In this document: positions 1-12,186 of the stretch, piece by piece
Numbering within the stretch: position 1 is the stretch's first letter
How the letters are laid out: every line of letters begins with the position of its first letter
Made by a program: the position numbers and the translations under genes
From: Nageia nagi
Lineage: Eukaryota > Pinophyta
Assembly: GCA_050084985.1 (NCBI GenBank)
Contig: JBITNC010000001.1
Location: forward strand, 73,780,001-73,844,000
Length of the DNA: 64,000 bases
Direction of reading: 5' to 3'
The notes under the pieces: model-generated
The model's database searches: none
Told to the model about the DNA's origin: nothing
Seen by the model: only the letters and a program-made list of their open reading frames with translations

Positions 1-203
1 GAAACTAAGGAGTAGGGAGTTAAATCAAAATGAATATCTAGTATAATGAGACAAGTACTCTAAGTTTTATTCTACTTGGAAAGATGTATATTTTATGAAA
101 AGATAAGTTTTGAATTTATTTGAGTAATTATGAAAATATTATTAAACTCTATTATTGGTATTTAAGAACATAGGGGACTGTTTTCCTTTTAAGAGGGGTA
201 GTA
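1..203 (+). mobile_element. 3' internal end of a plus-strand chromovirus
   Basis: Only the last 203 bases of the internal region of an LTR retrotransposon are in the window; no coding domain is readable. The assignment rests on the purine-rich tract directly before the LTR at 204. That tract matches the one next to the LTR of the chromovirus at 47963-62166: the pattern here is CTTTTAAGAGGGGTAGTA, and there CTTTCAAGAAGGGTAGTA. The element body lies left of the window. Confidence 0.7.
191..203 (+). other. Polypurine tract of chromovirus
   Basis: AAGAGGGGTAGTA sits immediately before the TG that opens the LTR. It is the expected plus-strand primer site for reverse transcription and fixes the plus orientation of this element. 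Confidence 0.75.
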
Positions 204-3200
204 TGTAATGACCCGTTCAAATTATATCTACTATGACCCGAATACCTTTAAGAAATTTAAATTTGATTTTAGATAAATTATGTGATGAGATTAATTATTA
301 ATGGTCATGTATACTATTTATGTCAATTTGATGTTGGCCTCGAAGTTGTTGTGACACAAGTTACAAGTTGACTCAACATGAGAGTGAGTTTGAAGACCCA
401 AGTGAATCAAATATGAATTGGTTATGGGAATAAATTTGTAAGAATGAGGAAATTATTGGTTGTTGAATTTCTAATAGCCCATAATGATTATTGTAAATCT
501 TATAATTGTATTTCATAATTATTGTACATGAAATATGATCCTTGTCATTTTTGTGGAGTTTGTATATGCACTAACAAAATTTACCTTGCAGGACATATGA
601 TCTTCATAAGTAAAACTATGTTCAAAAATATTTATTGTGAAATTTTAAATTATATGAAAAATTAATTAATTATCTTGAATATTGTGATGAAATATTTTAG
701 ATACCTAACTTTAATTTGTCACTAAGGTATTTTATTTCTACTTGTAATAATGTTTAGGAATGGGTGAAAAATAATTTATTTGGGGATGACGTTGCAAAAA
801 ATTATTAGTGTACCCTATGACCTAAATATTTTCCCTTCGCATATGTCTTGAAATTTTGCATGAGATGTATGAAATAATTGAGGAACTATTTCAGCCATGA
901 GTCTTATAATTTTGAAGTGGCTCAATAGTAAATTATTTGTAAGTGTTATATCAATTTTTCCCTATAAATACCTTGAGGATTTTGAGGAAAACACATACAT
1001 CTCCTTCTCATTGGCTTTGTGTCCCATGCGGAAAGGAATTCATCTTTTCTGCATTATTTAATTTTATATTATAGGTGCTCTTTCTAAATTTTAGCCTCTA
1101 GTGCTAAAAACTCCAATTCATTTCATTAATGATTAATAATTAAAATGCTTTCATGAAATTATTAAGGTATTGAGTAAGTCATGTGAAAATAAATAGCACT
1201 ATTTTATTTCATACCATTGCCTTATATTACTCCTCTTTTAAAATATATAGGTTTTATTGATTTATTTAATGTGAAAGGAAAGGTATTTTTTCAATTGTTT
1301 AGTGTGTAGTTTTGTGGATGGATAAAAAGGGATAATAAAATATAATATCTTAAAAGTAGCTATAATGGGAGAATAACATGTCCTAACATAATTTGTGTTA
1401 CATAATTCCTTTTCTAACCTTTCTGATTTATCAAAGATATAACAAACCATGGTGGAGTAGATGGACTCCATGGACAAATGCTTTATGGCCAAATTTCTCT
1501 ATAGTTTGGTGTGATGCATTCAAATCTTGTGGAATTTCCTCCCCTTAAAAATATTTTACATGATCTTACCCTATTTTCTATAAGCATGGTGGTTCCCTTG
1601 TGAATGGTAAGCTTCCATATGATTAATGTATTCTTCCCCGATCATCTCTTATCATAGAGTGATTTTGTAGATATAGGAGTGAAGATTTATATGAACCCTC
1701 CTTAGTTTCTTCCCTAATGGCATCATAACTTCCATATGATTCAGTGAATTCTTTCTTGAATAATGTTGTTCTCTTATTGATTATTTCACATAAACATTCC
1801 AATGGGTCTACGAGTGAACTTGTTTCAATGAAGAGATTTATCTTATCTCCATCATAGGAGCTACATATAGGGTTTTATTTCTTACTTGTGATGCAAAAAT
1901 ATAAGTATTTCTTTTGGACATGGATGCTCACTATGTCAATCATGCATGAAATACAAATCTCTTCTTGTTTGTTAACTAGGAGGTAATAGTTTTTCTATCT
2001 CTCATTAGCTATGAGATATAAATCTTTTCATATGTTGTGGTTATGCACCATGGCTTCCCTCACTTATGGTTTATGTCCAAAAGACTCATCGTATGCTTTT
2101 AGAGTACATAAGATCCATCCTTCCATGTCAATGATTTGATTTTGACCTAAGAATAATAAAATATGGAGGATGCAAATTGTATGATTCTTTCCTAAAAATG
2201 AATATAGTTTTTTATACCTTTCACTTCTTGAAGTTACACTAAATCCTTCTTTGTCTATTTGAAATAATCCTTGAAATGCCTCTACTTAAGTAAGGTCATG
2301 TAACAAATTGAAGAAGGAATGATCTTTTGGCCTCTAAAAAAAGTGCAATACTTTGGGAATGGTTCCTAAAATATTCCCAGTCCATCTTACAAGGTCATGC
2401 AATTTGATGTATCACATTTATATTTTAAAGATACTGGATAGTAATTAGCAAACCAAATGGAAGAGTACCCATATTTTATATATGTGCACATGCTAATAAA
2501 ATCTATTTCGAAGAACCTCTATCCACTAAGTTAAGTCAAGTAGGATAGTCGCCCAATTGGATTCATTAAAAGAAATTTTATATACTAGTGAGTTGGATCC
2601 ACCCACCTGGATTCATTAAAGCTATGATGAGTTTTCAATATTTTTATTTATTAAAAATTTTAATATTATTAGTTGACCCTTCGAGTAATCATGGCAATAA
2701 ATATATATAACAATTTGCTTATAGGACTTAAAGCTATGGATAATGGATGGCATTATAAATAGATTAACTATTTTATTTTGAATAGGTTTGTAGTGAAACT
2801 AATGTTCATTTTATTATGAATTATTTATTAAAAAAAATTCTTTAAAATATGAAGAAAAGGTTTAATTATTGATAACCCTCCAAGGTTGGATGAGGTACTT
2901 TAATTCTTGGAATAAACTAGATGTCATTTAAACTAGTTGTGAATTTTATTTTCCAAAATAAGTATATTTTGTAAAATATTTGTAATCATTAAATTAAGGG
3001 TAGAATGATGTATCTAATGAAATTAAGATTATTTGGTATAAGAATATCCAAATCTAATTGATTTGACTTCATCATTTGAGATGAATTCAAAAGTTTGATT
3101 CATTTCATGTTCAAGGAAGATAGGTAGGCTTAACTAAGTCTTAAATCCTATAGACATTAGTATGGAGTGTTATTATTACATTTATTAGATCAAATTGTAT

Positions 3201-5787
3201 AATAGAGATAACTGGATTTGATTGAATTGAACTATTGCATGTAGATTATATTATATATTTATTTTGATTAAATATGGATTACTCCATGATCAAGGAAGGG
3301 AGGTAGTTCTAATAACAACATAAAACCTCTTGAGATCAATAATGGAGTAATGTTTAATATATTCTTGCATGGATTTATGTGATTTTGAAAGATGAAATGA
3401 GATGAGATATGTTGCATCTAGTGGTAGGATGCATTTAATTATGATAAATCACTATCTTAATCCTCACATAACTCTATACCCTTTCCTAGTACTTACATCT
3501 GAGAAGTCTTGGTTTCTCTTAGATGTACATGAAAGATAGATATAAAAAGAAGAGTTTCCAAGTGTTTGAGAATGATTCAAAGTTATTTTGCAACATAGTT
3601 TCTCATTATATTATATATGGGATAATCTAATCATGAATTTATCAAACCTTATAAGTTACAAGAAAAAAAATGTATTAAATATAGTCTTGTAGAGTATAGG
3701 TTTAAAAAATGTACTTCATAACATAGGGTTACAACATGACTAGATATTTGATCATTATAAATTTTATATATGGGATAATGCCAAATGTTATCCCATAAAA
3801 TTTATACGTATGAAGACTACATGGTGGAAAAATTTATATCCTTGACATATTTTTGTAAAATTATTTATGATGAAAAAATATACGATTCTTAAAAGTTCAT
3901 AATATGAATTTATCCCTTGACCTCTTTAATATTTAAGGATATTAAAATTCCTATATTATGTGTATAGAAAGACTCAAATATAATCAATTGTATTAAGTTA
4001 ACTATTTAGATGTATTTGGTAGTCTTGTAAGAATCAAATATGCTATGGTGTGATAACCTAATAAGGTTACGCCATGACTTATTTTGAATAAGAGACCTTG
4101 TGTGAAGTAAGGATATCATGGTATTAAATTCTAAAAGTATTTCTTTCTAGTTATGGTGAAAAAAATGATACAATTAAATCAAAAGATTATAAAATAGGAA
4201 TCCAAGACCATGGTGATTTAATTACATTAGCTTATTATGGATGTTATATTATAATCTTGAAAATAGATATATCTTAATGGAAGACATAATTCCTTGGGTT
4301 TAATGTTATCATATCATAGTATAAGAAATGATGTATGGAACCAAATAGCTTTCCAAAACAATAGATAAAAGTATGGTCATTATGAAGAAAACATATTCAT
4401 CCTAGCATTTTGACATACCAAGTTGAGAGTAGGTAGGATTTCATTATGTCTAAAATTGTTAAAATTTTAGATTGTGTGTTTAATACCTTGAAAGAATAAT
4501 TATGGGAATGTAAATTTGGATTAATAAAAAGATCATTCAAATGATATAATTAGGCATGCTAAATGACCTATAAAAGTGAAATAATATTTAAAAACCCATT
4601 AGTCATTAAATGAATGGGACTTAGATGATGAAAAGAGAATTAGATAAACCATTATTGTCATATGTTTGCTAAATGACAAGAGACATATTGACCAAATATA
4701 TTCTTGAAATGTGATACACTTTACTTTGTACTCCCTTGTTAGGAGTAGCTACCTTTAGATTCATCCTAGGACTTGTTATTATTCTTTGGTAAGTATAATT
4801 ATTTAAAATTATTATTCTTTTTATCTCATCGTGTATGATTAATAATTGAAATGAATAAGCTTTGTTTGTATCTTCTCATGCACATTCGATATAATTTTTA
4901 CTATTTATTAGTTAATTATTATGTATTTCAATTCATGATTTATGGTTTATTTATAATGCAATAATTAAATTGTAAAAATATCCTACTACTTATATTAATC
5001 ATGCACATAAACCTAGAAGATCAATAATTTGTAAGAGATTAATTATCTTTAGGGATGTTAGTGTGGGAATGGTTTTCACTTTATAACCTTTGATATAAAA
5101 TGAATAGACTAAATAAACCACTTAAGGATATTATGTAATATCTATGGATTGCCAAGTTATACAAATAGGTATGTCGGACATCATGGTAAGCCTAGTTAAT
5201 AGATATGGGTAGGCTACTATCTCATACCCTCCATAGGTTGTTAGATTAGGGTAGGAGTTGACAAAACTATAGTTACCAATTCAAGGTAACTAGTAGTCAT
5301 ACTTATTATAGTTAATTCAAATAGGAGTATGATGAATGTTCCATAAGAGATGATGCTTTACCTATCTCATATGGAATATTTTGTAGGAAAATTTATTTGC
5401 ACCTATGATTTGGAGAGTTACACATTAGGTGAGGATGTATAACCTTGTGGATGATCATTATTTTAGGTGATATGGGCCCCAAGTAGAAAAACCTAATGTC
5501 ATGACTAGAATATTTGTTGCATAGTTCATGAGCAAAAATGATAGGGTCATCTATGTGGTGTCTTCTAATGGGGTCAACATTGTGAAGTGAACACCAGAAG
5601 TTTTTTATTAGGGTTGGTTAATCTAGATTTGACCAATGTTTCCATGTGGGTGTTGACTACTCAAGGAATTGATATGATCATGTGGATCATCTTGTCCATT
5701 CCTAGACCATTTGAGTGTTCAAATGAAAAAAAAAATAGGTATGAAATTTTAGGTTTTTATGATGTCGAGATTAGGTGAAGCACTACA
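204..5787 (+). repeat. Giant chromovirus LTR (3' LTR), 5.6 kb
   Basis: The LTR begins TGTAATGACCC after a polypurine tract and ends CACTACA. Roughly the last 600 bases (from about 5190) align clearly with the reverse complement of the LTR starting at 47963: shared blocks include the stretch around 5195-5215, the blocks near 5430-5480, and the end block near 5738-5787. It is about 640 bp longer than that LTR. A TATA box (TATAAATA at 963-970) lies about 760 bp in, so U3 is short and the transcribed R-U5 part would exceed 4 kb. The partner 5' LTR is outside the window, so no TSD can be tested. A solo LTR plus leftover internal sequence is an alternative. Confidence 0.8.
963..970 (+). promoter_or_regulatory. 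TATA box of the chromovirus LTR
   Basis: CCTATAAATACC lies about 760 bp from the LTR start. The two LTRs of the sister element have a TATAAATA at a comparable offset (about 52109-52118 and 61826-61836 on the other strand), which supports it as the element promoter. Confidence 0.55.
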
Positions 5788-6710
5788 AAATACTTAACAT
5801 CAAGTCTATATCATCTAAAATGTATGTACATATAAAAGTAAATATAAACATTCCATGTGGTCCTAAAATCATTTTTGATCTATGATTCATATATTAAAAC
5901 TTTAATATAATCTTTAAGGATAGGGGATGAGACAATATGTTTTTGAAAAGAATAGTAATGTGAATCTCATGAAGTGAACACAATCAAATATATAAAATGG
6001 AAGCATACAAAGATGTAGAGCTATCATTTCAAGAATATATGAAAGTATATGCTTGTAGATAAGAAATTATGAATTCAAAATATAACATAATTCCCTATAC
6101 AGGATTAACTTGAAAAAGGACATCAAAAAATAACAAGATTTCAAAGTTGAAGGTATTTTCATGAATCAAATACAACTAGATAATAGTCCCAAAGTATATT
6201 ATTATTCATCATAACTTAAGAAAATGACTATTAAAGTTAAAATAAAAATTTCAAAGATAAGTAAAGTAAGACTAGAAAACTTGAAATAATTCTTCAATAG
6301 TTGTGTTCTGAGTATGATCTAAATTGATAAAACTAATACCGAAAGTGATGCATAGACCAAATAAAAGATCTTATTCAAGTTTTAATTTATAAATAATGAA
6401 TTGAGTACTCAAGAATGCTATTATTTCCTTTACCCTTTCCTCTATAAATACATATATAAATGAATACCATATTTAAATCCACCTATTCCCCTTCCTTTAC
6501 ATGTTGATTGTGTTCATCCATTCTATTTTATATAATATGGAGAATATGCAAAAGGCATGTTGTACAAATTCTCATGCTATTATTCCCAAAAGCTAATTGA
6601 ATGAAAGAGTCAAAAGGATATATATAATATTCATATCCTATTGCAATGCAAAAAGGGATATGAAATTACATATATCATTTTGTCCCTTTACATATATTCA
6701 TATCCTATTC
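5788..6710. other. Unassigned AT-rich spacer
   Basis: This is flanking DNA between the giant LTR and the gag-only element. No coding frame or known repeat is recognised. The phrase TTCATATCCTATT occurs twice, near 6631 and 6696, and the second copy contains the target site of the next element. Confidence 0.6.
6706..6710. repeat. Target-site duplication, left copy
   Basis: TATTC directly precedes the left LTR and is repeated exactly at 14340-14344 after the right LTR. This is the 5-bp duplication expected from integrase. Confidence 0.85.
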
Positions 6711-7555
6711 TGTTTACAAATAAAATTGAGCATGCAAATAAGTAAATAGGCAAATATCTACAAACTCAATATTATCTGTATTTAAGCTATGGATAGCAAT
6801 TTATTCTAGATAGTAATAAACAAAATAACCAATTCAGAAATGTAATTGTACCAACCAAGACTGTAGTTTGTGTACTTACCTCATGGAACGTACTTGACAA
6901 CGAAAGATGAAGATATTGGCGATGTACTGATAATGAGCTACCTTTCCAACAATGTAGTGACCTGTGAAGATGCAAAAAGAGGACCATGGGCAGTCCGTTT
7001 TAGTGATATAAGAGTGCCAGTGATGTTCTTTGGTTCATAAAGGAGCATCGGTGACCTTAGTTTGATGATTCTTAACTTCTCGATCAAGTCTAGGACTTCA
7101 ATACGGATGTATCAGATAGCAGTGTGATATCAGAATAGATCGTGGATGTCAGGATAGCTCGCAAAAGGAAGCACACAAACCATAGCCTTATAGGCAGTAC
7201 CAAGAGATACCTTAAGGGGTTGTCACTTACAAGACCATACGCGGGATCGTGTGTATCCTTGATATGTGGACTTACTATTAGATCCCTTATTTATATAGAT
7301 AATAGATAATACAACCCATGGGTCAGCATGCATCTACATAAATAAGGCTAATTCACAATATTCAAGATAAACACACCAATAAACAAGATAATTCATGCAT
7401 TATTCAAGATAATCCATGCAATAATCGTTATAAAATTCATATTCAAGACAAACATTGATATTATCATTTTAATACATTCAAGACATATATTTAGGCCAAG
7501 CATATTTCATTAATTTATTGACTTAAAAACATAAATTGATTTTTATGTGTTAACA
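6711..7555 (-). repeat. 3' LTR of the gag-only element
   Basis: The repeat runs from TGTTTACAAA to GTGTTAACA and matches 13495-14339 base for base in length, with no indels. By hand I count about 36 substitutions, about 32 of them transitions. On the minus strand a TATATAAATAAGG box lies at about 7284-7298, roughly 260 bp from the LTR start. Confidence 0.95.
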
Positions 7556-7568
7556 GATGCCCCACTTT
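7556..7568 (-). other. Polypurine tract of the gag-only element
   Basis: Read on the minus strand, AAAGTGGGGCATC sits directly before the 3' LTR. This agrees with the minus orientation given by gag. Confidence 0.65.
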
Positions 7569-7829
7569 GGATGTGAAATCGAAAGAAACATGAGGTGAGT
7601 TGAGATTTTGCATTCAAAGTAAAAACACAACATCATAGCAAAAAATTTTGATAAACAATGATAAACACTAACCATTCTAAACTTAAACAACATCATGATA
7701 AAGCTTATTAGTACTAGATATAGGTTGAGAAAACTCCCTTTTGATATTACCTTGGGCATGCTTACCCCTTGCGTTTTACCGTAGAAGGTGATAGCCTGAT
7801 ATATCTAATAATCTGATAATCTTGCCACA

Positions 7830-8078
7830 ATGCTGATGACCCATGACAACAAACTGGACAACACACATGATAATGACTTGACAGACAACCTAACCACACA
7901 TGACGACCTGACGACAACTTGACAAGACCACATCACAATACAAACATGACAAGACATGACAACACACATGACCACATCACAGACAAGACATGACAACACA
8001 TGCCCGCATCATAAGATGAGACATGACAACACATGACAACACACATGACCATATCACAAGACAAGACATGACAACACA
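7830..8078. repeat. Degenerate CATGACAACACA-type tandem repeat
   Basis: The phrases ACATGACAACACA, ATGACCACATCAC and AGACAAGACATGAC recur with small changes through this stretch. The period is irregular, and the open frames seen here on the minus strand are products of the repeat. Confidence 0.7.
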
Positions 8079-8083
8079 CAAGG

Positions 8084-8725
8084 GAGAGCTAAGTTCCATA
8101 CAATTGAGGCTTCGCACCAAGAGGTATGTTGTAGTTGCATAAGAATCAAACTCTGCAAAATAATGATAAGCTGATACGTGAGAGCTAAGTTCCACACAAC
8201 TGAGACTTTGCACCAAGAGGTATGCTACAGTTGCATAAGAATTGAACTCCACAAAATAATGATAAGCTGATACGTGAGAGCTAAGTTCCACACAACTGAG
8301 ACTTCGCACCAAGAGGTATGCTATAGTTGCATAAGAACCGAACTCTGCAAAATAATAATAAGCTGATACGTGAGAGCTAAGTTCCACATAATTGAGACTT
8401 CGCACCAAGAGGTATGCTACAGTTGCATAAGAATCGAACTCTGCAAAACAATGATAAACTAATGGAGTTGAAACTCCACCAAGAGGTGTGATAAGCTGAT
8501 AGAGGAGAGCTAAGTTCCACACAACTGAGACTTTGCACCAAGAGGTATGCTACAGTTGCATAAGAACTGAACTCCACAAAATAATGATAAATTGATGGAG
8601 TTGAAACTCCACTAAGAGGCATGATAAGTTGATGAGAGCTAAGTTCCCCACAACTGAGACTTCACACCAAGAGGCATGTTGCAGTTGCATAAGAACTGAA
8701 CTCTGTAAAATAATGATAAACTGAT
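8084..8725. repeat. Minisatellite A, about 96-bp unit
   Basis: Units start with GAGAGCTAAGTTCCA at 8084, 8180, 8276, 8372, 8505 and 8634, with a degraded tail to about 8725. The first four are spaced exactly 96 bp. Later units are 129-133 bp because they carry an added segment of the kind GGAGTTGAAACTCCACCAAG, itself a small palindrome related to minisatellite B. The array lies inside the retrotransposon, upstream of the antisense PMD promoter. The long minus-strand frames across it are repeats of a repeat, not genes. Confidence 0.92.
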
Positions 8726-9093
8726 GGAGCTAAAACTCCACCAAGAGGCATGATAAGCTGATAATGGGAGCTGGAACTCCACTCATAGACATGATAAGCT
8801 AATAATGGGAGCTAGAACTCCACTCATAGACATGATAAGCTAATAATGGGAGCTGGAACTCTACCCATAGGCATGATAAGCTGATAATGGGAGCTAGAAC
8901 TCCACTCATAGGCATGATAAACTGATAACGAGAGCTGGAACTCCACCCATAGGCATGATAAGCTGATAATGGAAGCTGGAACTCCACTCATAGACATGAT
9001 AAGCTGATAATGGGAGCTAGAACTCCACCTATAGGCATGATAAGCTGATAACAGGAGCTGGAACTCCACTCATAGACATGATAAGCTGATAAT
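8723..9093. repeat. Minisatellite B, 41-bp unit
   Basis: About nine units of the form TGATAAGCTGATAATGGGAG followed by CTGGAACTCCACTCATAGACA. The GGGAGCT landmark recurs at 8766, 8807, 8848 and 8889, an exact 41-bp period. Because 41 is not a multiple of three, reading frames rotate, which argues against coding. The unit shares the GATAAGCTGAT phrase with minisatellite A, so B probably grew from the A-unit insert. Confidence 0.92.
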
Positions 9094-9410
9094 TTAGGTC
9101 TATAAAAATGAAACTCAAAGTAATATTCTCCTGGATATAACGTTGATAAAGCACCTATGATGCATCGATGATACTTAGATAAGTTGATTTTCTATATAAA
9201 GGAACATAGGTGGTCCTTTCTGGTAGACTTAGAATGCTGGTGATCTTCACCTAAGGCTGTAGGTGGTCCTTTTCTTGAGGATTCATCGAAAATTATGAAG
9301 ATCAGGTCCCTACAAATCACCCCTAGATTCTAGATTGATACCTGGTTGCTTATCCATGTATACTAAATGATTAAATCAAAATTTGTCTTGAAGTGTGTGC
9401 CCTAACCTTT

Positions 9411-9420
9411 CTATAAAAGG
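9411..9420 (+). promoter_or_regulatory. TATA box of the antisense PMD gene
   Basis: CTATAAAAGG is followed by a GC-rich GGGCCCC patch, and the proposed start codon lies about 150 bp downstream. Its strand and placement suit the plus-strand PMD gene and are independent of the LTR promoters, which face the other way. The transcription start would be near 9440-9450. Confidence 0.65.
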
Positions 9421-9636
9421 GGCCCCACCCTTCCTCATTTTGTCACCCTATCATTTTCATAGCTGAGAGCATCTTAGAGCTTGGGAGACTTATTCAAAGA
9501 GGTTTAGCTAGTGATTTTGTCGCTATCACTAGGTGATATTTCTTGTACTCCTGTGTTGCACACTATGGCCCTACCAATCACATGCCAGGATGGACACAGA
9601 GCTACCTTGGTGGCTGATTCTCCTGCTAGTCATCAG

Positions 9637-10018
9637 GTACATTGCATCTCCTACCTTTTCCTTGCTATGCTTTTGCTTGTCTTCAGATTTTAGCTACCTA
9701 CATACTGGTTTTCCAAATTACCCCTAGGGTTTTCCCTATTGAATACCCTAGCCCATCATTTTTCCCTTTTCATTCTATTTTTCAAATTTCTGGTATCATG
9801 GCTATACTATGCTCATCTGTACAAACCCATACCCTGAATTTCATCGACCTTCATGCATAAAAATAGGACCACTGGTAGTCCTTTCTGCCCTAGTTTGGAT
9901 CATGGGTGGTCCTTTTTACCTAATCTAGACTGTGGGCGGTCCTCTTTACCAGTACTATTTTTGCTATTTTTATTTCATATCTGATACTAACTTGCTTTCT
10001 ATCACTCTTTTCTCATAG
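9637..10018 (+). other. Intron 1 of the PMD gene
   Basis: 382 bp, starting CAG|GTAC and ending in a pyrimidine-rich tract with TCTCATAG. It links a 24-codon first exon to the PMD exon in phase 0. It survives because the retrotransposon's own RNA is antisense to it, so the splicing machinery cannot remove it during retrotransposition (inference). Confidence 0.6.
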
Positions 10019-11443
10019 AATCGTTCATACCTTATGCGACCATCTGGCAAGAGTGCCGCCTTCACCACTGCCCAACAATGGCCACAAGCTGATGAAGCCT
10101 GGAGTATACTAGAGGATATTTCCTTTAGCTACCTTGCATTTGCTGATTATGTGTTTCATGATCGCAACATGCTGATGGCTTTGATGGAGAGGTGGGATCC
10201 AAACTCCAACACCTTTCACCTTCCAACTGGTGAGATCATAGTGACACTAGAGGATATCTACAGGATCACTAGACTTCCTATCAGGGGGAGGTTAGTGAAC
10301 ATGGTTCCTGTTCCTAGCCTAGAATAGGAGAGCTATGGGTTACTTGGCTGATAGGGTTAGATGAAGTAAATCATAGGAAGAGGGGTGTGTCCTTAGTGAG
10401 ACATGTGTCAGAATATCCTCTAGCACAGGGTGACCTACGGATGAGGCTCCTCATTACCTACCTTCTAGATGCTATTATCTATCCAGACAAGAGTAGTGAG
10501 ACCTTCCCTATGGGCATGGTTCCTATCATATAGGACATGGTGACACACAGGCAGTGGTATGCGTGGTGCCTTGCAATATTGGTACAACTCTATCATGACC
10601 TCCATAGCTTTGCAGAGGTGGAGAGAGGGGGGAGACAGGTAGCTCATTCTATGATACTGTAGGTGTGGGCATATGATCACATCATCATTTCTAGACCGAT
10701 AATGTTGCCCCAATACTAGCTAGATGATGTACCCACCTAGCAATGGTGCACGATTGTAGAGGGACCAAATTTTCCTAGCACAAACCTAGAGGGATGGCGG
10801 GTACAATTTGACCTACGGTAGGAGGCACAAATATACTGGTGTCCCTATCAGGGAGGTGTACCAGAGTGGGAGGAGGACATATAGGAGAAGGCATGGGTGA
10901 GACACCCTACATACATATAGGCACGTAGGGCACTAGTGGAGCCGTACAGGCTAGAGCAAGTACTCTATTAGTTCAACCTCTAGTAGGGTATACCAGATAA
11001 CTGTAGGATAGTGGTGCACTACTATCGTAGAAGGCACCTCCCAGAGGACTATGAGCCAGTACCTGACTGGGACTCAGATTGGGAATCCCCTAACAAGGAC
11101 TCTGACTATGGGGTCGATGATGACATAGATGGACCTGATCACACAGAGGACTATCTATACTGGTGGAGGACACGTTGTCCTCACCGTATAGGCATTCATG
11201 ATGTCGACTCGGGTGATGGTGCATGGGAGGATGAAGACACAAGGGACACATAGACCAAATGGGACACTCCCTTCATAGCAGGAGGGTGGGGAGGAGAGAG
11301 TAGCTTGACATAAGCTCACAACACATCTCTAGATGTAGGTCATGACGATAATGAGGAGACTAATCTAGACCAGGATGAGTATGAACCTGAGTATGAGATG
11401 GATACAGATTGGGAGGAGGAAGACTATGATGAGGATGATGATG

Positions 11444-11532
11444 GTAACCTATTTTCTCTTTTGCTTTACTTTGATTTTCTACTTTTTATGATATGCTAAG
11501 GATTAACATGATATGTTTATGCTATGTCACAG
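11444..11532 (+). other. Intron 2 of the PMD gene
   Basis: 89 bp, GGTAACC donor and GTCACAG acceptor with a T-rich interior. Joining G at 11443 to AT at 11533 restores one continuous acidic-to-coiled-coil frame that ends at 11828. Confidence 0.75.
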
Positions 11533-11828
11533 ATCCTGAGGTCGAGATGGCTAAGCTACATGATCAAATTGGTCAGAAGGATGAGGAGATTAGGGAGCTA
11601 TAGGGTTATCTATGGTTTGGAGGAGGAGATTATACTAGGATCTATCAGGACCTATAGGCAGCCAACAAGGAGATCAAGGCCCTCTATGAGTAGCTTTGCT
11701 AGGCTGAGATACATATCGATGAGGAGAAGGCACATGTAGAGAAGTACAAGGCACGATGTAGGGGTGGCACATCTAGCAGGGCTACTAGCTCTAGTGTAGG
11801 GGGAGGGGGCTCTAGTAGGAGATTCTAG

Positions 11829-12186
11829 GTCATTCTATGTAATCTTATCCAGTTGTATTGTAAAAAAAACATTTTGATCATGATATATATATGAAACACA
11901 AATTTTGGTACCTGATGTACTTATGATGAATGAAATTGATGTTCAGTGATTTCTACAACTGAACGTCAATGACACAACCTAAAATTCTAACTTCTCATGC
12001 TATGGGAGGAATTTGAATCTTTTGAATTTCTCCTATTTTCCACTAAAAGAGGACCACCGATGGTCTTATTATCATGAAATACATCGGTGTTCCTGTTATG
12101 ACATCATGAAGCCCTCTTAATCTTGATGATGACGTCCGTTAGTGACCTGAACTGACTGCTAGCTTCTTTTTTTTTGTCATATTGAT
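11829..12186. other. Tail-to-tail spacer between PMD gene and gag
   Basis: 358 bp between two genes pointing at each other. It holds T- and A-rich runs near 11862-11900 that could serve PMD 3'-end formation. No further coding is seen. Confidence 0.55.

Larger units (their letters stand above)
9565..11828 (+). pseudogene. Plant mobile domain (PMD) gene, three exons, stop-riddled
   Basis: Model: exon 1 9565-9636 (ATG to CATCAG), intron GT-AG 9637-10018, exon 2 10019-11443, intron GT-AG 11444-11532, exon 3 11533-11828. Both introns preserve the reading frame. Exon 2 matches the PMD family (aminotransferase-like plant mobile domain, as in MAIN/MAIL proteins and in transposons): near 10165-10290 it reads DRNMLMALMERWDP, then FHLPTGE, then a leucine/isoleucine-rich TLEDIYRITRLPI; near 10640-10690 it has the hallmark (L-Q)-VWAY. 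It continues into an Asp/Glu-rich tail. Exon 3 is a charged, coiled-coil-like segment with a Gly/Ser tail ending RRF-stop. One frameshift lies near 10320. There are 16 premature in-frame stops: TAG at 10531, 10660, 10717, 10738, 10819, 10882, 10918, 10969, 10981, 10984, 11251, 11601, 11655, 11691 and 11700, and TAA at 11311. Function of the ancestor unknown. Confidence 0.85.

Noticed and set aside
7830-8725. CRISPR array
   Set aside because: Repeats are adjacent tandem units without unique spacers, no cas genes are present, and the context is a plant retrotransposon.
7805-9069. Several minus-strand open frames of 62-181 codons with repeated protein text
   Set aside because: They follow the minisatellite units. 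The repeats are products of the 96-bp and 41-bp DNA periods, and frames rotate with the 41-bp unit.
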